This document shows, piece after piece, positions 22,170 to 34,775 of a DNA stretch of 64,000 nt. This stretch comes from Takakia lepidozioides (Eukaryota > Streptophyta > Takakiopsida > Takakiales > Takakiaceae), in the NCBI GenBank assembly GCA_030704615.1, contig CM060731.1, positions 11,594,001-11,658,000 of the forward strand. The letters are read 5' to 3'. Each line of letters starts with the position of its first letter. Position 1 is the first letter of the stretch. The translations under genes were made by a program, and so were the position numbers. Below the pieces are notes generated by a model. It was not told the origin of the DNA. It saw nothing but the letters and a program-made list of their open reading frames with translations, and did not search any database.

Positions 22170-25100
22170 GGGGAAGAGGTGCATGGTGACATTGTCAAAA
22201 GCTGAAATTAAAATACCTTATGTCATTCTGAATAGTGCCCCCTGGTGGATAGGTCTGCCAAATGCGGGTGCATAGAGGATGCAAAGGGAGTGTGGGGAAA
22301 ACCTGGAAAAGGGGGAAGAGGTCCATGGTGACATTGTCAAAAGCTGGAATTGTACCTTATGTCATCTGAACAGTGCCCTGGTGGACAGGTCTGCCGAATG
22401 CGGGTGCGTAGAGGATGCAAATGGAGTGTGGGGCAGACTTAGAAAAGGGGGAAGAGGTCCATGGTGACACTGTCAAAAGCTGGAATTGTACCTATATCAT
22501 TCTGAATAGTGCCATGGTGGACAGGTCTGCCAAATGCGGGTGCGTAGAGGATGCAAAGGGAGTGTTGGGCAGACCTGGAAAAGGGGGAAGAGGTCCACGG
22601 TGACATTGTCAAAAGCTGGAATTGTACCTTATGTCATCTTGAAGAGTGCCCTGGTGGACAGGTCTGCCAAATGCGGGTGCGTAGAAGATGCAAAGGGAGT
22701 GTGGGGCAGACCTGGAAAGGGGGAAACTGAGGTCCATGGTGACATTATCAAAAGCTGGAATTGTACATTATGTCATCTGAACAGTGCCCTGGTGGACAGG
22801 TCTGCCAAATGCGGGTGCGTAGAGGATGCAAAGGGAGTGTGGGGCAGACCTGGAAAGGGGGAAGCTGAGGTCCATGGTGACATTGTCAAAAGCTGGAATT
22901 GTACCTTCTGTCATTCTGAATAGTGCCCTGGTGGACAGGTCTGCCAAATGCGGGTGCGTAGAGGATGCAAAGGGAGTGTTGGGCAGACCTGGAAAAGGGG
23001 GAAGAGGTCCACGGTGACATTGTCAAAAGCTGGAATTGTACCTTATGTCATCTGAACAGTGCCCTGGTGGACAGGTCTGCCAAATGCGGGTGCGTAGAGG
23101 ATGCAAAGGGAGTGTGGGGCAGACCTGGAAAGGGGGAAGCTGAGGTCCATGGTGACATTCTCAAAAGCTGGAATTGTACATTATGTCATCTGAACAGTGC
23201 CCTGGTGGACAGGTCTGCCAAATGCGGGTGCGTAGAGGATGCAAAGGGAGTGTGGGGCAGACCTGGAAAGGGGGAAGCTGAGGTCCATGGTGACATTGTC
23301 AAAAGCTGGAATTGTACCTTATGTCATTCTGAATAGTGCCCTGGTGGACAGGTCTGCCAAATGCGGGTGCGTAGAGGATGCAAAGGGAGTGTTGGGCAGA
23401 CCTGGAAAAGGGGGAAGAGGTCCACGGTGACATTGTCAAAAGCTGGAATTGTACCTTATGTCATCTTGAATAGTGCCCTGGTGGACAGGTCTGCCAAATG
23501 CGGGTGCAAAGAGGATGCAAAGGGAGTGTGGGGCAGACCTGGAAAGGGGGAAGCTGAGGTCCATGGTGACATTATCAAAAGCTGGAATTGTACATTATGT
23601 CATCTGAACAGTGCCCTGGTGGACAGGTCTGCCAAATGCGGGTGCGTAGAGGATGCAAATGGAGTGTGGGGCAGACCTGGAAAGGGGGAAGCTGAGGTCC
23701 ATGGTGACATTCTCAAAAGCTGGAATTGTACATTATGTCATCTGAACAGTGCCCTGGTGGACAGGTCTGCCAAATGCGGGTGCGTAGAGGATGCAAAGGG
23801 AGTGTGGGGCAGACCTGGAAAGGGGGAAGCTGAGGTCCATGGTGACATTCTCAAAAGCTGGAATTGTACATTATGTCATCTGAACAGTGCCCTGGTGGAC
23901 AGGTCTGCCAAATGCGGGTGCGTAGAGGATGCAAAGGGCGTGTGGGGCAGACCTGGAAAGGGGGAAGCTGAGGTCCATGGAGACATTGTCAAAAGCTGGA
24001 ATTGTACCTTATGTCATCTTGAATAGTGCCCTGGTGGACAGGTCTGCCAAATGCGGGTGCGTAGAGGATGCAAAGGGAGTGTGGGGCAGACCTGGAAAGG
24101 GGGAAGCTGAGGTCCATGGTGACATTCTCAAAAGCTGGAATTGTACATTATGTCATCTGAACAGTGCCCTGGTGGACAGGTCTGCCAAATGCGGGTGCGT
24201 AGAGGATGCAAAGGGAGTGTGGGGCAGACCTGGAAAGGGGGAAGCTGAGGTCCATGGTGACATTGTCAAAAGCTGGAATTGTACCTTCTGTCATTCTGAA
24301 TAGTGCCCTGGTGGACAGGTCTGCCAAATGCGGGTGCGTAGAGGATGCAAAGGGAGTGTTGGGCAGACCTGGAAAAGGGGGAAGAGGTCCACGGTGACAT
24401 TGTCAAAAGCTGGAATTGTACCTTATGTCATCTGAACAGTGCCCTGGTGGACAGGTCTGCCAAATGCGGGTGCGTAGAGGATGCAAAGGGAGTGTGGGGC
24501 AGACCTGGAAAGGGGGAAGCTCAGGTCCATCGTGACATTATCAAAAGCTGGAATTGTACATTATGTCATCTGAACAGTGCCCTGGTGGACAGGTCTGCCA
24601 AATGCGGGTGCGTAGAGGATGCAAAGGGAGTGTGGGGCAGACCTGGAAAGGGGGAAGCTGAGGTCCATGGTGACATTGTCAAAAGCTGGAATTTGTACAT
24701 TATGTCATCTGAACAGTGCCCTGGTGGACAGGTCTGCCAAATGCGGGTGCGTAGTAGAGGATGCAAAGGGCGTGTGGGGCAGACCTGGAAAGGGGAAGCT
24801 GAGGTCCATGGTGACATTGTCAAAAGCTGGAATTGTACCTTATGTCATCTTGAATAGTGCCCTGGTGGACAGGTCTGCCAAATGCGGGTGCGTAGAGGAT
24901 GCAAAGGGACTGTTGGGCAGACCTGGAAAAGGGGGAAGAGGTCCACGGTGACATTGTCAAAAGCTGGAATTGTACCTTATGTCATCTTGAATAGTGCCCT
25001 GGTGGACAGGTCTGCCAAATGCGGGTGCGTAGAGGATGCAAATGGAGTGTGGGGCAGACCTGGAAAGGGGGAAGCTGAGGTCCATGGTGACATTATCAAA

Positions 25101-28100
25101 AGCTGGAATTGTACATTATGTCATCTGAACAGTGCCCTGGTGGACAGGTCTGCCAAATGCGGGTGCGTAGAGGATGCAAAAGGGAGTGTGGGGCAGACCT
25201 GGAAAGGGGGAAGCTGAGGTCCATGGTGACATTCTCAAAAGCTGGAATTGTACATTATGTCATCTGAACAGTGCCCTGGTGGACAGGTCTGCCAAATGCG
25301 GGTGCGTAGACGATGCAAAGGGAGTGTGGGGCAGACCTCGAAAGGGGGAAGCTGAGGTCCATGGTGACATTGTCAAAAGCTGGAATTGTACATTATGTCA
25401 TCTGAACAGTGCCCTGGTGGACAGGTCTGCCAAATGCGGGTGCGTAAAGGATGCAAAGGGAGTGTGGGGCAGACCTGGAAAGGGGGAAGCTGAGGTCCAT
25501 GGTGACATTGTCAAAAGCTGGAATTGTACCTTATGTCATTCTGATTAGTGCCCTGGTGGACAGGTCTGCCAAATGCGGGTGCGTAGAGGATGCAAAGGGA
25601 GTGTTGGGCAGACCTGGAAAAGGGGGAAGAGGTCCACGGTGACATTGTCAAAAGCTGGAATTGTACCTTATGTCATCTTGAAGAGTGCCCTGGTGGACAG
25701 GTCTGCCAAATGCGGGTGCGTAGAAGATGCAAAGGGAGTGTGGGGCAGACCTGGAAAGGGGGAAACTGAGGTCCATGGTGACATTATCAAAAGCTGGAAT
25801 TGTACATTATGTCATCTGAACAGTGCCCTGGTGGACAGGTCTGCCAAATGCGGGTGCGTAGAGGATGCAAAGGGAGTGTGGGGCAGACCTGGAAAGGGGG
25901 AAGCTGAGGTCCATGGTGACATTCTCAAAAGCTGGAATTGTACATTATGTCATCTGAACAGTGCCCTGGTGGACAGGTCTGCCAAATGCGGGTGCGTAGA
26001 GGATGCAAAGGGAGTGTGGGGCAGACCTGGAAAGGGGGAAGCTGAGGTCCATGGTGACATTGTCAAAAGCTGGAATTGTACCTTATGTCATTCTGAATAG
26101 TGCCCTGGTGGACAGGTCTGCCAAATGCGGGTGCGTAGAGGATGCAAAGGGAGTGTTGGGCAGACCTGGAAAAGGGGGAAGAGGTCCACGGTGACATTGT
26201 CAAAAGCTGGAATTGTACCTTATGTCATCTTGAATAGTGCCCTGGTGGACAGGTCTGCCAAATGCGGGTGCGTAGAGGATGCAAAGGGAGTGTGGGGCAG
26301 ACCTGGAAAGGGGAAACTGAGGTCCATGGTGACATTATCAAAAGCTGGAATTGTACATTATGTCATCTGAAGAGTGCCCTGGTGGACAGGTCTGCCAAAT
26401 GCGGGTGCCAAGAGGATGCAAAGGGAGTGTGGGGCAGACCTGAAAAGGGGAAGCTGAGGTCCATGGTGACATTCTCAAAAGCTGGAATTGTACATTATGT
26501 CATCTGAACAGTGCCCTGGTGGACAGGTCTGCCAAATGCGGGTGCGTAGAGGATGCAAAGGGAGTGTGGGGCAGACCTGGAAAGGGGGAAACTGAGGTCC
26601 ATGGTGACATTATCAAAAGCTGGAATTGTACATTATGTCATCTGAACAGTGCCCTGGTGGACAGGTCTGCCAAATGCGGGTGCGTAGAGGATGCAAAGGA
26701 GTGTGGGGCAGACCTGGAAAGGGGGAAGCTGAGGTCCATGGTGACATTCTCAAAAGCTGGAATTGTACATTATGTCATCTGAACAGTGCCCTGGTGGACA
26801 GGTCTGCCAAATGCGGGTGCGTAGAGGATGCAAAGGGAGTGTGGGGCAGACCTGGAAAGGGGGAAGCTGAGGTCCATGGTGACATTCTCAAAAGCTGGAA
26901 TTGTACATTATGTCATCTGAACAGTGCCCTGGTGGACAGGTCTGCCAAATGCGGGTGCGTAGAGGATGCAAAGGGAGTGTGGGGCAGACCTGGAAAGGGG
27001 GAAGCTGAGGTCCATGGTGACATTGTCAAAAGCTGGAATTGTACCTTATGTCATTCTGAATAGTGCCCTGGTGGACAGTTCTGCCAAATGCGGGTGCGTA
27101 GAGGATGCAAAGGGAGTGTTGGGCAGACCTGGAAAAGGGGGGAAGAGGTCCACGGTGACATTGCCAAAAGCTGGAATTGTACCTTATGTCATCTTGAATA
27201 GTGCCCTGGTGGACAGGTCTGCCAAATGCGGGTGCAAAGAGGATGCAAAGGGAGTGTGGGGCAGACCTGGAAAGGGGGAAGAAGTGAGGTCCATGGTGAC
27301 ATTATCAAAAGCTGGAATTGTACATTATGTCATCTGAACAGTGCCCTGGTGGACAGGTCTGCCAAATGCGGGTGCAAAAGAGGATGCAAATGGAGTGTGG
27401 GGCAGACCTGGAAAGGGGGAAGCTGAGGTCCATGGTGACATTATCAAAAAGCTGGAATTGTACATTATGTCATCTGAACAGTGCCCTGGTGGACAGGTCT
27501 GCCAAATGCGGGTGCGTAGAGGATGCAAAGGGAGTGTGGGCAGACCTGGAAAGGGGGAAGCTGAGGTCCATGGTGACATTCTCAAAAGCTGGAATTGTAC
27601 ATTATGTCATCTGAACAGTGCCCTGGTGGACAGGTCTGCCAAATGCGGGTGCGTAGAGGATGCAAAGGGAGTGTGGGGCAGACCTGGAAAGGGGGAAGCT
27701 GAGGTCCATGGTGACATTGTCAAAAGCTGGAATTGTACCTTATGTCATTCTGAAGAGTGCCCTGGTGGACAGGTCTGCCAATGCGGGTGCGTATAGGATG
27801 CAAAGGGAGTGTTGGGCAGACCTGGAAAAGGGGGAAGAGGTCCACGGTGACATTGTCAAAAGCTGGAATTGTACCTTATGTCATCTTGAATAGTGCCCTG
27901 GTGGACAGGTCTGCCAAATGCGGGTGCAAAGGGGGATGCAAAGGGAGTGTGGGGCAGACCTGGAAAGGGGGAAGCTGAGGTCCATGGTGACATTATCAAA
28001 AAGCTGGAATTGTACATTATGTCATCTGAACAGTGCCCTGGTGGACAGGTCTGCCAAATGCGGGTGCGTAGAGGATGCAAATGGAGTGTGGGGCAGACCT

Positions 28101-31080
28101 GGAAAGGGGAAGCTGAGGTCCATGGTGACATTCTCAAAAGCTGGAATTGTACATTATGTCATCTGAACAGTGCCCTGGTGACAGGTCTGCCAAATGCGGG
28201 TGCGTAGAGGATGCAAAGGGAGTGTGGGGCAGACCTGGAAAGGGGAAGCTGAGGTCCATGGTGACATTCTCAAAAGCTGGAATTGTACATTATGTCATCT
28301 GAACAGTGCCCTGGTGGACAGGTCTGCCAAATGCGGGTGCGTAGAGGATGCAAAGGGCGTGTGGGGCAGACCTGGAAAGGGGAAGCTGAGGTCCATGGTG
28401 ACATTGTCAAAAGCTGGAATTGTACCTTATGTCATCTTGAATAGTGCCCTGGTGGACAGGTCTGCCAAATGCGGGTGCGTAGAGGATGCAAAGGGAGTGT
28501 GGGGCAGACCTGGAAAGGGGGAAGCTGAGGTCCATGGTGACATTCTCAAAAGCTGGAATTGTACATTATGTCATCTGAACAGTGCCCTGGTGGACAGGTC
28601 TGCCAAATGCGGGTGCGTAGAGGATGCAAAGGGAGTGTGGGGCAGACCTGGAAAGGGGGAAGCTGAGGTCCATGGTGACATTGTCAAAAGCTGGAATTGT
28701 ACCTTATGTCATTCTGAATAGTGCCCTGGTGGACAGGTCTGCCAAATGCGGGTGCGTAGAGGATGCAAAGGGAGTGTTGGGCAGACCTGGAAGGGGGAGG
28801 AGGTCCACGGTGACATTGTCAAAAGCTGGAATTGTACCTTATGTCATCTTGAAGAGTGCCCTGGTGGACAGGTCTGCAAATGCGGGTGCGTAGAGGATGC
28901 AAAGGGAGTGTGGGGCAGACCTGGAAAGGGGAAACTGAGGTCCATGGTGACATTATCAAAAGCTGGAATTGTACATTATGTCATCTGAACAGTGCCCTGG
29001 TGGACAGGTCTGCCAAATGCGGGTGCGTAGAGGATGCAAAGGGAGTGTGGGGCAGACCTGAAAAGGGGGAAGCTGAGGTCCATGGTGACATTCTCAAAAG
29101 CTGGAATTGTACATTATGTCATCTGAACAGTGCCCTGGTGGACAGGTCTGCCAAATGCGGGTGCGTAGAGAGGATGCAAAGGGAGTGTGGGGCAGACCTG
29201 GAAAGGGGGAAGCTGAGGTCCATGGTGACATTGTCAAAAGCTGGAATTGTACCTTATGTCATTCTGAATAGGGCCCTGGTGGACAGGTCTGCCAAATGCG
29301 GGTGCGTAGAGGATGCAAAGGGAGTGTTGGGCAGACCTGGAAAGGGGGAAGCTGAGGGTCCATGGTGACATTATCAAAAGCTGGAATTGTACATTATGTC
29401 ATCTGAACAGTGCCCTGGTGGACAGGTCTGCCAAATGCGGGTGCGTAGAGGATGCAAAGGGAGTGTGGGGCAGACCTGGAAAGGGGGAAGCTGAGGTCCA
29501 TGGTGACATTGTCAAAAGCTGGAATTGTACCTTATGTCATTCTGAACAGTGCCCTGGTGGACAGGTCTGCCAAATGCGGGGTGCGTAGAGGATGCAAAGG
29601 GAGAGTGTTGCGCAGACCTGGAAAGGGGGGAGGAAGTGAGGTCCATGGTGACATTATCAAAAGCTGGAATTGTACATTATGTCATCTGAACAGTGCCCTG
29701 GTGGACAGGTCTGCCAAATGCGGGTGCGTAGAGGATGCAAATGGAGTGTGGGGCAGACCTGGAAAGGGGGAAGCTGAGGTCCATGGTGACATTCTCAAAA
29801 GCTGGAATTGTACATTATGTCATCTGAACAGTGCCCTGGTGGACAGGTCAGCCAAATGCGGGTGCGTAGAGGATGCAAAGGGAGTGTGGGGCAGACCTGG
29901 AAAGGGGGAAGCTGAGGTCCATGGTGACATTATCAAAAAGCTGGAATTGTACATTATGTCATCTGAACAGTTGCCCTGGTGGACAGGTCTGCCAAATGCG
30001 GGTGCGTAGAGGATGCAAGGGAGTGTGGGGCAGACCTGGAAAGGGGAAGCTGGAGAAGTGAGGTCCATGGTGACATTGTCAAAAGCTGGAATTGTACCTT
30101 ATGTCATTCTGAACAGTGCCCTGGTGGACAGGTCTGCCAAATGCGGGTGCGTAGAGGATGCAAAGGGGAGTGTTGCGCAGACCTGGAAAGGGGGGGAAGC
30201 TGAGGTCCATGGTGACATTATCAAAAGCTGGTGGAATTGTACATTATGTCATCTGAACAGTGCCCTGGTGGACAGGTCTGCCAAATGCGGGTGCGTAGAG
30301 GATGCAAAAGGGAGTGTGGGGCAGACCTGGAAAGGGGGAAGCTGAGGTCCATGGTGACATTATCAAAAGCTGGAATTGTACATTATGTCATCTGAACAGT
30401 GCCCTGGTGGACAGGTCTGCCAAATGCGGGTGCGTAGAGGATGCAAAGGGAGTGTGGGGCAGACCTGGAAGGGGGAAGCTGAGGTCCATGGTGACATTGT
30501 CAAAAGCTGGAATTGTACATTATGTCATCTGAACAGTGCCCTGGTGGACAGGTCTACCAAATGCGGGTGCGTAGAGGATGCAAAAGGGAGTGTTGGGCAG
30601 ACCTGGAAAAGGGGGAAGAGGTCCACGGTGACATTGTCAAAAGCTGGAATTGTACCTTATGTCATCTTGAAGAGTGCCCTGGTGGACAGGTCTGCCAAAT
30701 GCGGGTGCGTAGAGGATGCAAAGGGAGTGTGGGGCAGACCTGGAAAGGGGGAAGCTGAGGTCCATGGTGACATTATCAAAAGCTGGAATTGTACATTATG
30801 TCATCTGAACAGTGCCCTGGTGGACAGGTCTGCCAAATGCGGGTGCGTAGAGGATGCAAATGGAGTGTGGGGCAGACCTGGAAAGGGGGAAGCTGAGGTC
30901 CATGGTGACATTATCAAAAGCTGGAATTGTACATTATGTCATCTGAACAGTGCCCTGGTGGACAGGTCTGCCAAATGCGGGTGCGTAGAGGATGCAAAGG
31001 GAGTGTGGGGCTGACCTGGAAAAGGGGGAAGAGGTCCATGGTGACATTGTCAAAAGCTGGAATTGTTGTACTTTGTGTCA
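22170..31080 (+). repeat. PPR-derived satellite: about 65 copies of a 138-bp unit
   Basis: Spacing of GAGGTCCATGGTGACATT is 137-139 bp across the array (for example 22,731, 22,869, 23,006, 23,144, 23,282, 23,419, 23,558, 23,696). Length divided by period gives about 65 copies; I did not count each one. The unit equals part of one PPR block, from EKGKEVHGDIVKAGIVP through ALVDMYAKCGC.EDAKGV, joined back to its own start. Three variants recur. One has ATTATC/ATTCTC and GTCATCTGAAC and is open through the unit (138 = 46 codons). Two others (GTCCACGG...CATCTTGAATAG and CATTCTGAATAG) contain a stop. Their recurring order suggests higher-order repeats. Single-base indels grow common after 26.2 kb. 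Confidence 0.93.
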
Positions 31081-31923
31081 TTCTGAGAGTCCAAATTATC
31101 TAGGGAAGGAAAATCACTAAGGGATACATTTCACCCTGTTCCCTCTTATCAGAATTGGCCCTAAATTCCATGTTGAACTCTCCAATTCCCAATGCCCTTT
31201 ATTACTTAGGCTTTCACTTCCCGAAGCAACTTACATCTGTACCAGCCTTGAGTTTTATTGACAGAGCAACACATACTCTTAGTGCTCTTTATCATTAAAG
31301 TATACAGAATATACTGGCATGGTTCTGTTCACCAGCCATAGATAAGAGTATACATTGTACCATTGGGTGGTTAATCCAAAGATAACATTATACATCTGAA
31401 AACCCCAGACTTGGAGATAAGATGTCTTGAACAATACATTCTGATTCAGAACTGAAACCATCGTACTATTTAGTATTTAATCAGCATGGTAGGTAGCTTA
31501 AAAAACTACTCTATAAGCTGGCTCAACTTATTAGTATTATGGAAGATATGTGGTGTTGGAGGAAAACACAATTACAATGAGCGGAAAGTCTTTGACAATC
31601 TTATCAAGGGCAAATAGATATCTTTTTAATTAATTTATTGGATTTTATTCTGTTTTTTAATGAATAAACTTGATATAATATAAAAACATACATATACATA
31701 TTTGAGGGTATTTTTTAATGATTGAAAAGGAGAATATACATATAGAGGGGTTTTTTTTTTTAAATTATAAATTTTTGTATATGTACAGGAGAGGGTTTTA
31801 TAATCCTCAAAAAGTATGTACAGAGGGGATATAAATTATCCGAGGACCCGTATACAGGGGTTTTTTTTATTAGTCGGTGAACGCACGTGATACGCACATT
31901 TTATAAAAAGTGCACCCCCCAGG
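31081..31923. other. Right end of the hAT-like element
   Basis: A/T-rich, without genes. Subterminal motifs of the type TACAGGAGAGGG, GTACAGAGGGG and TATACAGGGG recur between 31,740 and 31,865; a related ACAGGAGGGGG lies near the left end at 20,925. Such motif clusters often bind hAT transposases. Confidence 0.55.
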
Positions 31924-31931
31924 TATCCGCC
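31924..31931. repeat. Target site duplication, right copy
   Basis: TATCCGCC immediately right of the hAT-like element, identical to 20,870-20,877. Confidence 0.92.
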
Positions 31932-33599
31932 ATGAAACCTGCGAAATTTGGAGATGGCAGCCCATGGCAGCCCATGACACGTATCAGGGAATTCCACATG
32001 AGCTTCTGGGATTCCGTATCCTCGGATTGCATGTCACAAACTGCAATTGTCATAACTCGTTGGTACACTGGATCGTAGACATGACAAGCCATTGTTGTCC
32101 AATCCTTCACTCGTTTCACATGATCAAACATAAAAAAACAGTTCTGCAAGTCCCCAGTCTTTTGCATCCGCTTCACGAGGCTAACCCCACTGCCCTCCCC
32201 AACAGTCGACATTTTGAAAAGAAAAACTTCGATGGCACCTTGACCTGGGAATACATTGTCCTGGATGTAATCGTACTTGCTCACTCGTTTCAATTCCAAA
32301 ATATTGTCTATGTAGCCTCTGATCCCAGAGCCCATTCTCAATGCATTGATCTGATGCCGAATGTTCGGTGAACTTAAAGTGAGAAAAGAAATGATCCATG
32401 ACCAGGTCCAATGCTGCACCGTCAAGTTTAGTCCCCACAGAATCCCCTTCACTCAAAATATGGCTTTCCAAGAAGGACTTGCTTGCGCCAAGAGCAATTG
32501 CAGATGTTGTTGCGGATGGGTTTCTCCCGAACTCCTGTTTAATCAACCTCGATACTGTCTCAACACTCTCCCTGTAATCCCCTTCGAGACAGGATGGTTA
32601 TGGAATCCGAAATGCACACAAGCTCTTGTCATTGTTTTCAAACGGTGGACAACATAGTACATTCTTGCTCCGCAGAGCGCCAAGCAGGATGGCACAAGTT
32701 TGCAGAATTTGCAGACAAAAGTGTTTGCCAGTGGAGGGGCAGTCCCAGGCTGAAATGGATTTGACCCTCCCATTCGCTTTGATTATGAACCCCAGACTGA
32801 AGAAAGTGTCTGCAATTCAAATTATCACACCTAAGGTGTCCATTGCAAACTGTCCTCCTGAAAACAAGCTTGTCATCATTCTGAATATTGGATGTTTTTG
32901 TTATGCACCACGGGTGCCCGTCATGTTTCTTGTCCATTCCATGCATCATGATTGTTACACCTCCAACTCGCGGAGGAGGAGGAGGCAGCTCGAATAGGAT
33001 ATCGCCATCAAAAGTCTCCGGCAAGAACTTCACAGGCACCTGCTTCAAAGATTCCCAATCAATTCCCCGCAACTCACTTTTGAAATCCAGCCATTCCTCC
33101 CATCGCCCGCAATTTTGGAATGACACTACAAATCTCTTCTTCATCAGCTTCTCCAACCACAGTAGGAAGGACTGGATTTGGAATTTCACTTATGTCATCA
33201 TCGGAAGAATCCGAAAGCTCAACGATTGGAGTGGAGGACGTCTGTTCTTTTTTTCACCACCACCTCCCTCTTGTCTTCAACGACCGAAGCAGTAGTCCCA
33301 GGCGTCACATATGACCCAAGGGACTTTCGCCGAGGCTCTCCAAGTACTCTGTATCGACCAGGACGCACTCTCCACTGGCTGATATGAGCCGTCTCATCAC
33401 GGTTTTGGAAAGAGTATTTCAACAACTTCCCTTTAAGATCGTACACCTCTTTCTCCAAAAAGTTGAAGCCATTCTGCAGCTGAAAACGGGTAGCCAAGAC
33501 ATGTTCCAAAACAATTGCAAATCCATTGTCAAGGACTTCCTGGGGAGAACGGCACTGGTTTGTCGTCAGAGAAGAAGACTCCGCTTCAGAGGAAGCCAT
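31932..33599 (-). pseudogene. DDE transposase 2, N-terminal part
   Basis: Starts at ATG 33,599 (MASSEAESSSLTTNQ). A serine/aspartate-rich linker follows a frameshift at an A7 run near 33,250. Then come a Cys/His finger region (CNGHLRCDNLNCRHF) and a second finger-like segment (MTRACVHFGFHNHPVS). The catalytic core follows with FFMFDHVKRVKDWTTMACHV (first Asp) and NFAGFMAD, where the hAT-like element cuts the gene in the codon after Asp. Several further frame changes occur (33.19, 32.55 and 32.45 kb), some of which could be introns. The continuation is at 20,869-19,300. Confidence 0.65.
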
Positions 33600-34455
33600 C
33601 TTCCTTCCTCGCGTACATTGTACCTTGCTATCGCAGATCTAGTGTAAATCGGTTTACTGATGTCTCCAGAACACAGTTGAGAGAATGAGCAGAAAATATG
33701 GCGGAGGAGGAAGCTCAGACAACGACTGTGCATATTATGTTATTCTTTCCAGATATGCAGCCGTCCATTTTAATTACTTTTCTTGTGGGCCCAGTGGTCA
33801 GAGTATCCCTAGGAGCAGTGTCGGCAGCTGTTAAACCGTTAACCAGAACCTCATCAATAAACCCAATAACAAAGCCGACTTCCTGGAAGCATGCCACAGG
33901 ATCTGAGGATGGGATTGCAGATTAAGTAAATGTATCTTTATACTACTACCAATGATCATGCGCACCTGGAAAGTTCCAAATGTGAAACGAATGTGGGTTT
34001 GGCTAACAAGGATGACCGTGTATGATATTCCAAGATTTGTCATCAACTCTCGTTCATTTACATTTATTGTGTAAGACTGTGCGCCAAGATTTCTGGGATT
34101 CGCTGTTATTTTTAAATATTGAAACCGTTCTAATAAAGAACACGCCGTTTATTTTGGGCGACACACGTCGGACATCCATAACTGAATACGAACAGCTGTA
34201 CACCAATTGCTGGCATGTGCACTAATAAGGGAACGACTATGTGTAACGGTCACGAGGAGAGGGAATCCGATGCTTCTAGAGACACGCAAGAACGCAGGCA
34301 ATCCCGCAAGAAATCGGGAGTCACTGCGTTGTTCTACTTTCGCGCTTAGAGAGAGAGTGGTAGTCAAGCTGGAGAGGGTTCCTTCTACAATACGAAAGAG
34401 AAGAAAGTCTCTTTATTTTACTTCCCTTAGAGAGAGACACAGAGCAAGAGAGCAA
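33600..34455. promoter_or_regulatory. Divergent spacer between transposase 2 and a plus-strand exon
   Basis: No credible gene. The two flanking open frames point away from each other, so this is a candidate bidirectional promoter. No specific element can be supported. Confidence 0.3.
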
Positions 34456-34752
34456 ATGACGAGGCGTCGTTTGTTGGAGAACACAGGGCCAAGGCAGCAG
34501 GTGAACACGGAGAATGATTCAGAAGAGCAGACGGAGACTGAGGCAACGGCTGTGACACAGTCGGCGATAAGAGTGCGCCAGCCTGTGGAGGCAGAGATGA
34601 TTCGCAGGGACACTGAAGGAGGTGGAAGCACACGGAACGCCGAACCGGGAGAAGGTCCAGAAACCCTGGAGCAGACAGAAATTCCAGCAGATGTGAGAGG
34701 GAAGAGGAAAGCTGCAGAAGGGGATCCAATTTCAAAACCTAAGAAGGCGCCA
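34456..34752 (+). CDS. Unrecognised acidic/basic first exon
   Basis: ATG at 34,456 (MTRRRLLENTGPRQQ) opens 99 codons rich in E, T, R and ending ...KRKAAEGDPISKPKKAP, directly followed by a strong donor GTAAGT at 34,753. It has a basic nuclear-localisation-like end (GKRKAAEGDPISKPKK). It could be exon 1 of the methyltransferase-like gene further right, with the antisense ParB-like gene inside its first intron, or a separate small gene. Confidence 0.35.
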
Positions 34753-34775
34753 GTAAGTTTTATCTAACTTACATT

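Larger units (their letters stand above)
20878..31923. mobile_element. hAT-like non-autonomous element carrying captured OSB/PPR sequence
   Basis: 11,046 bp, bounded by a perfect 15-bp inverted repeat, CCTGGGGGGTGCACT at 20,878 and its complement ending at 31,923. It is flanked by an exact 8-bp duplication, TATCCGCC. Eight-bp duplications are typical of the hAT superfamily, though this terminus does not start with the usual CAGGG. No transposase is encoded inside. The interior has captured OSB and PPR pieces at the left, then a long PPR-derived tandem array, then about 0.85 kb of A/T-rich right end with repeated ACAGGGG/ACAGAGGG motifs, a subterminal pattern known in hAT elements. It interrupts transposase 2. 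Confidence 0.85.

Noticed and set aside
22170-31080. Dozens of overlapping 60-220-codon open frames as a family of small genes
   Set aside because: They are readings of one 138-bp satellite unit (46 codons) in several frames, without starts, splice sites or conserved ends; many units carry stops or indels.
22170-31080. CRISPR-like array
   Set aside because: Units are contiguous tandem copies of 138 bp without unique spacers, in plant nuclear DNA.
31910-33295. Several plus-strand open frames
   Set aside because: They mirror the minus-strand transposase 2 exons with DDE and Cys/His motifs.
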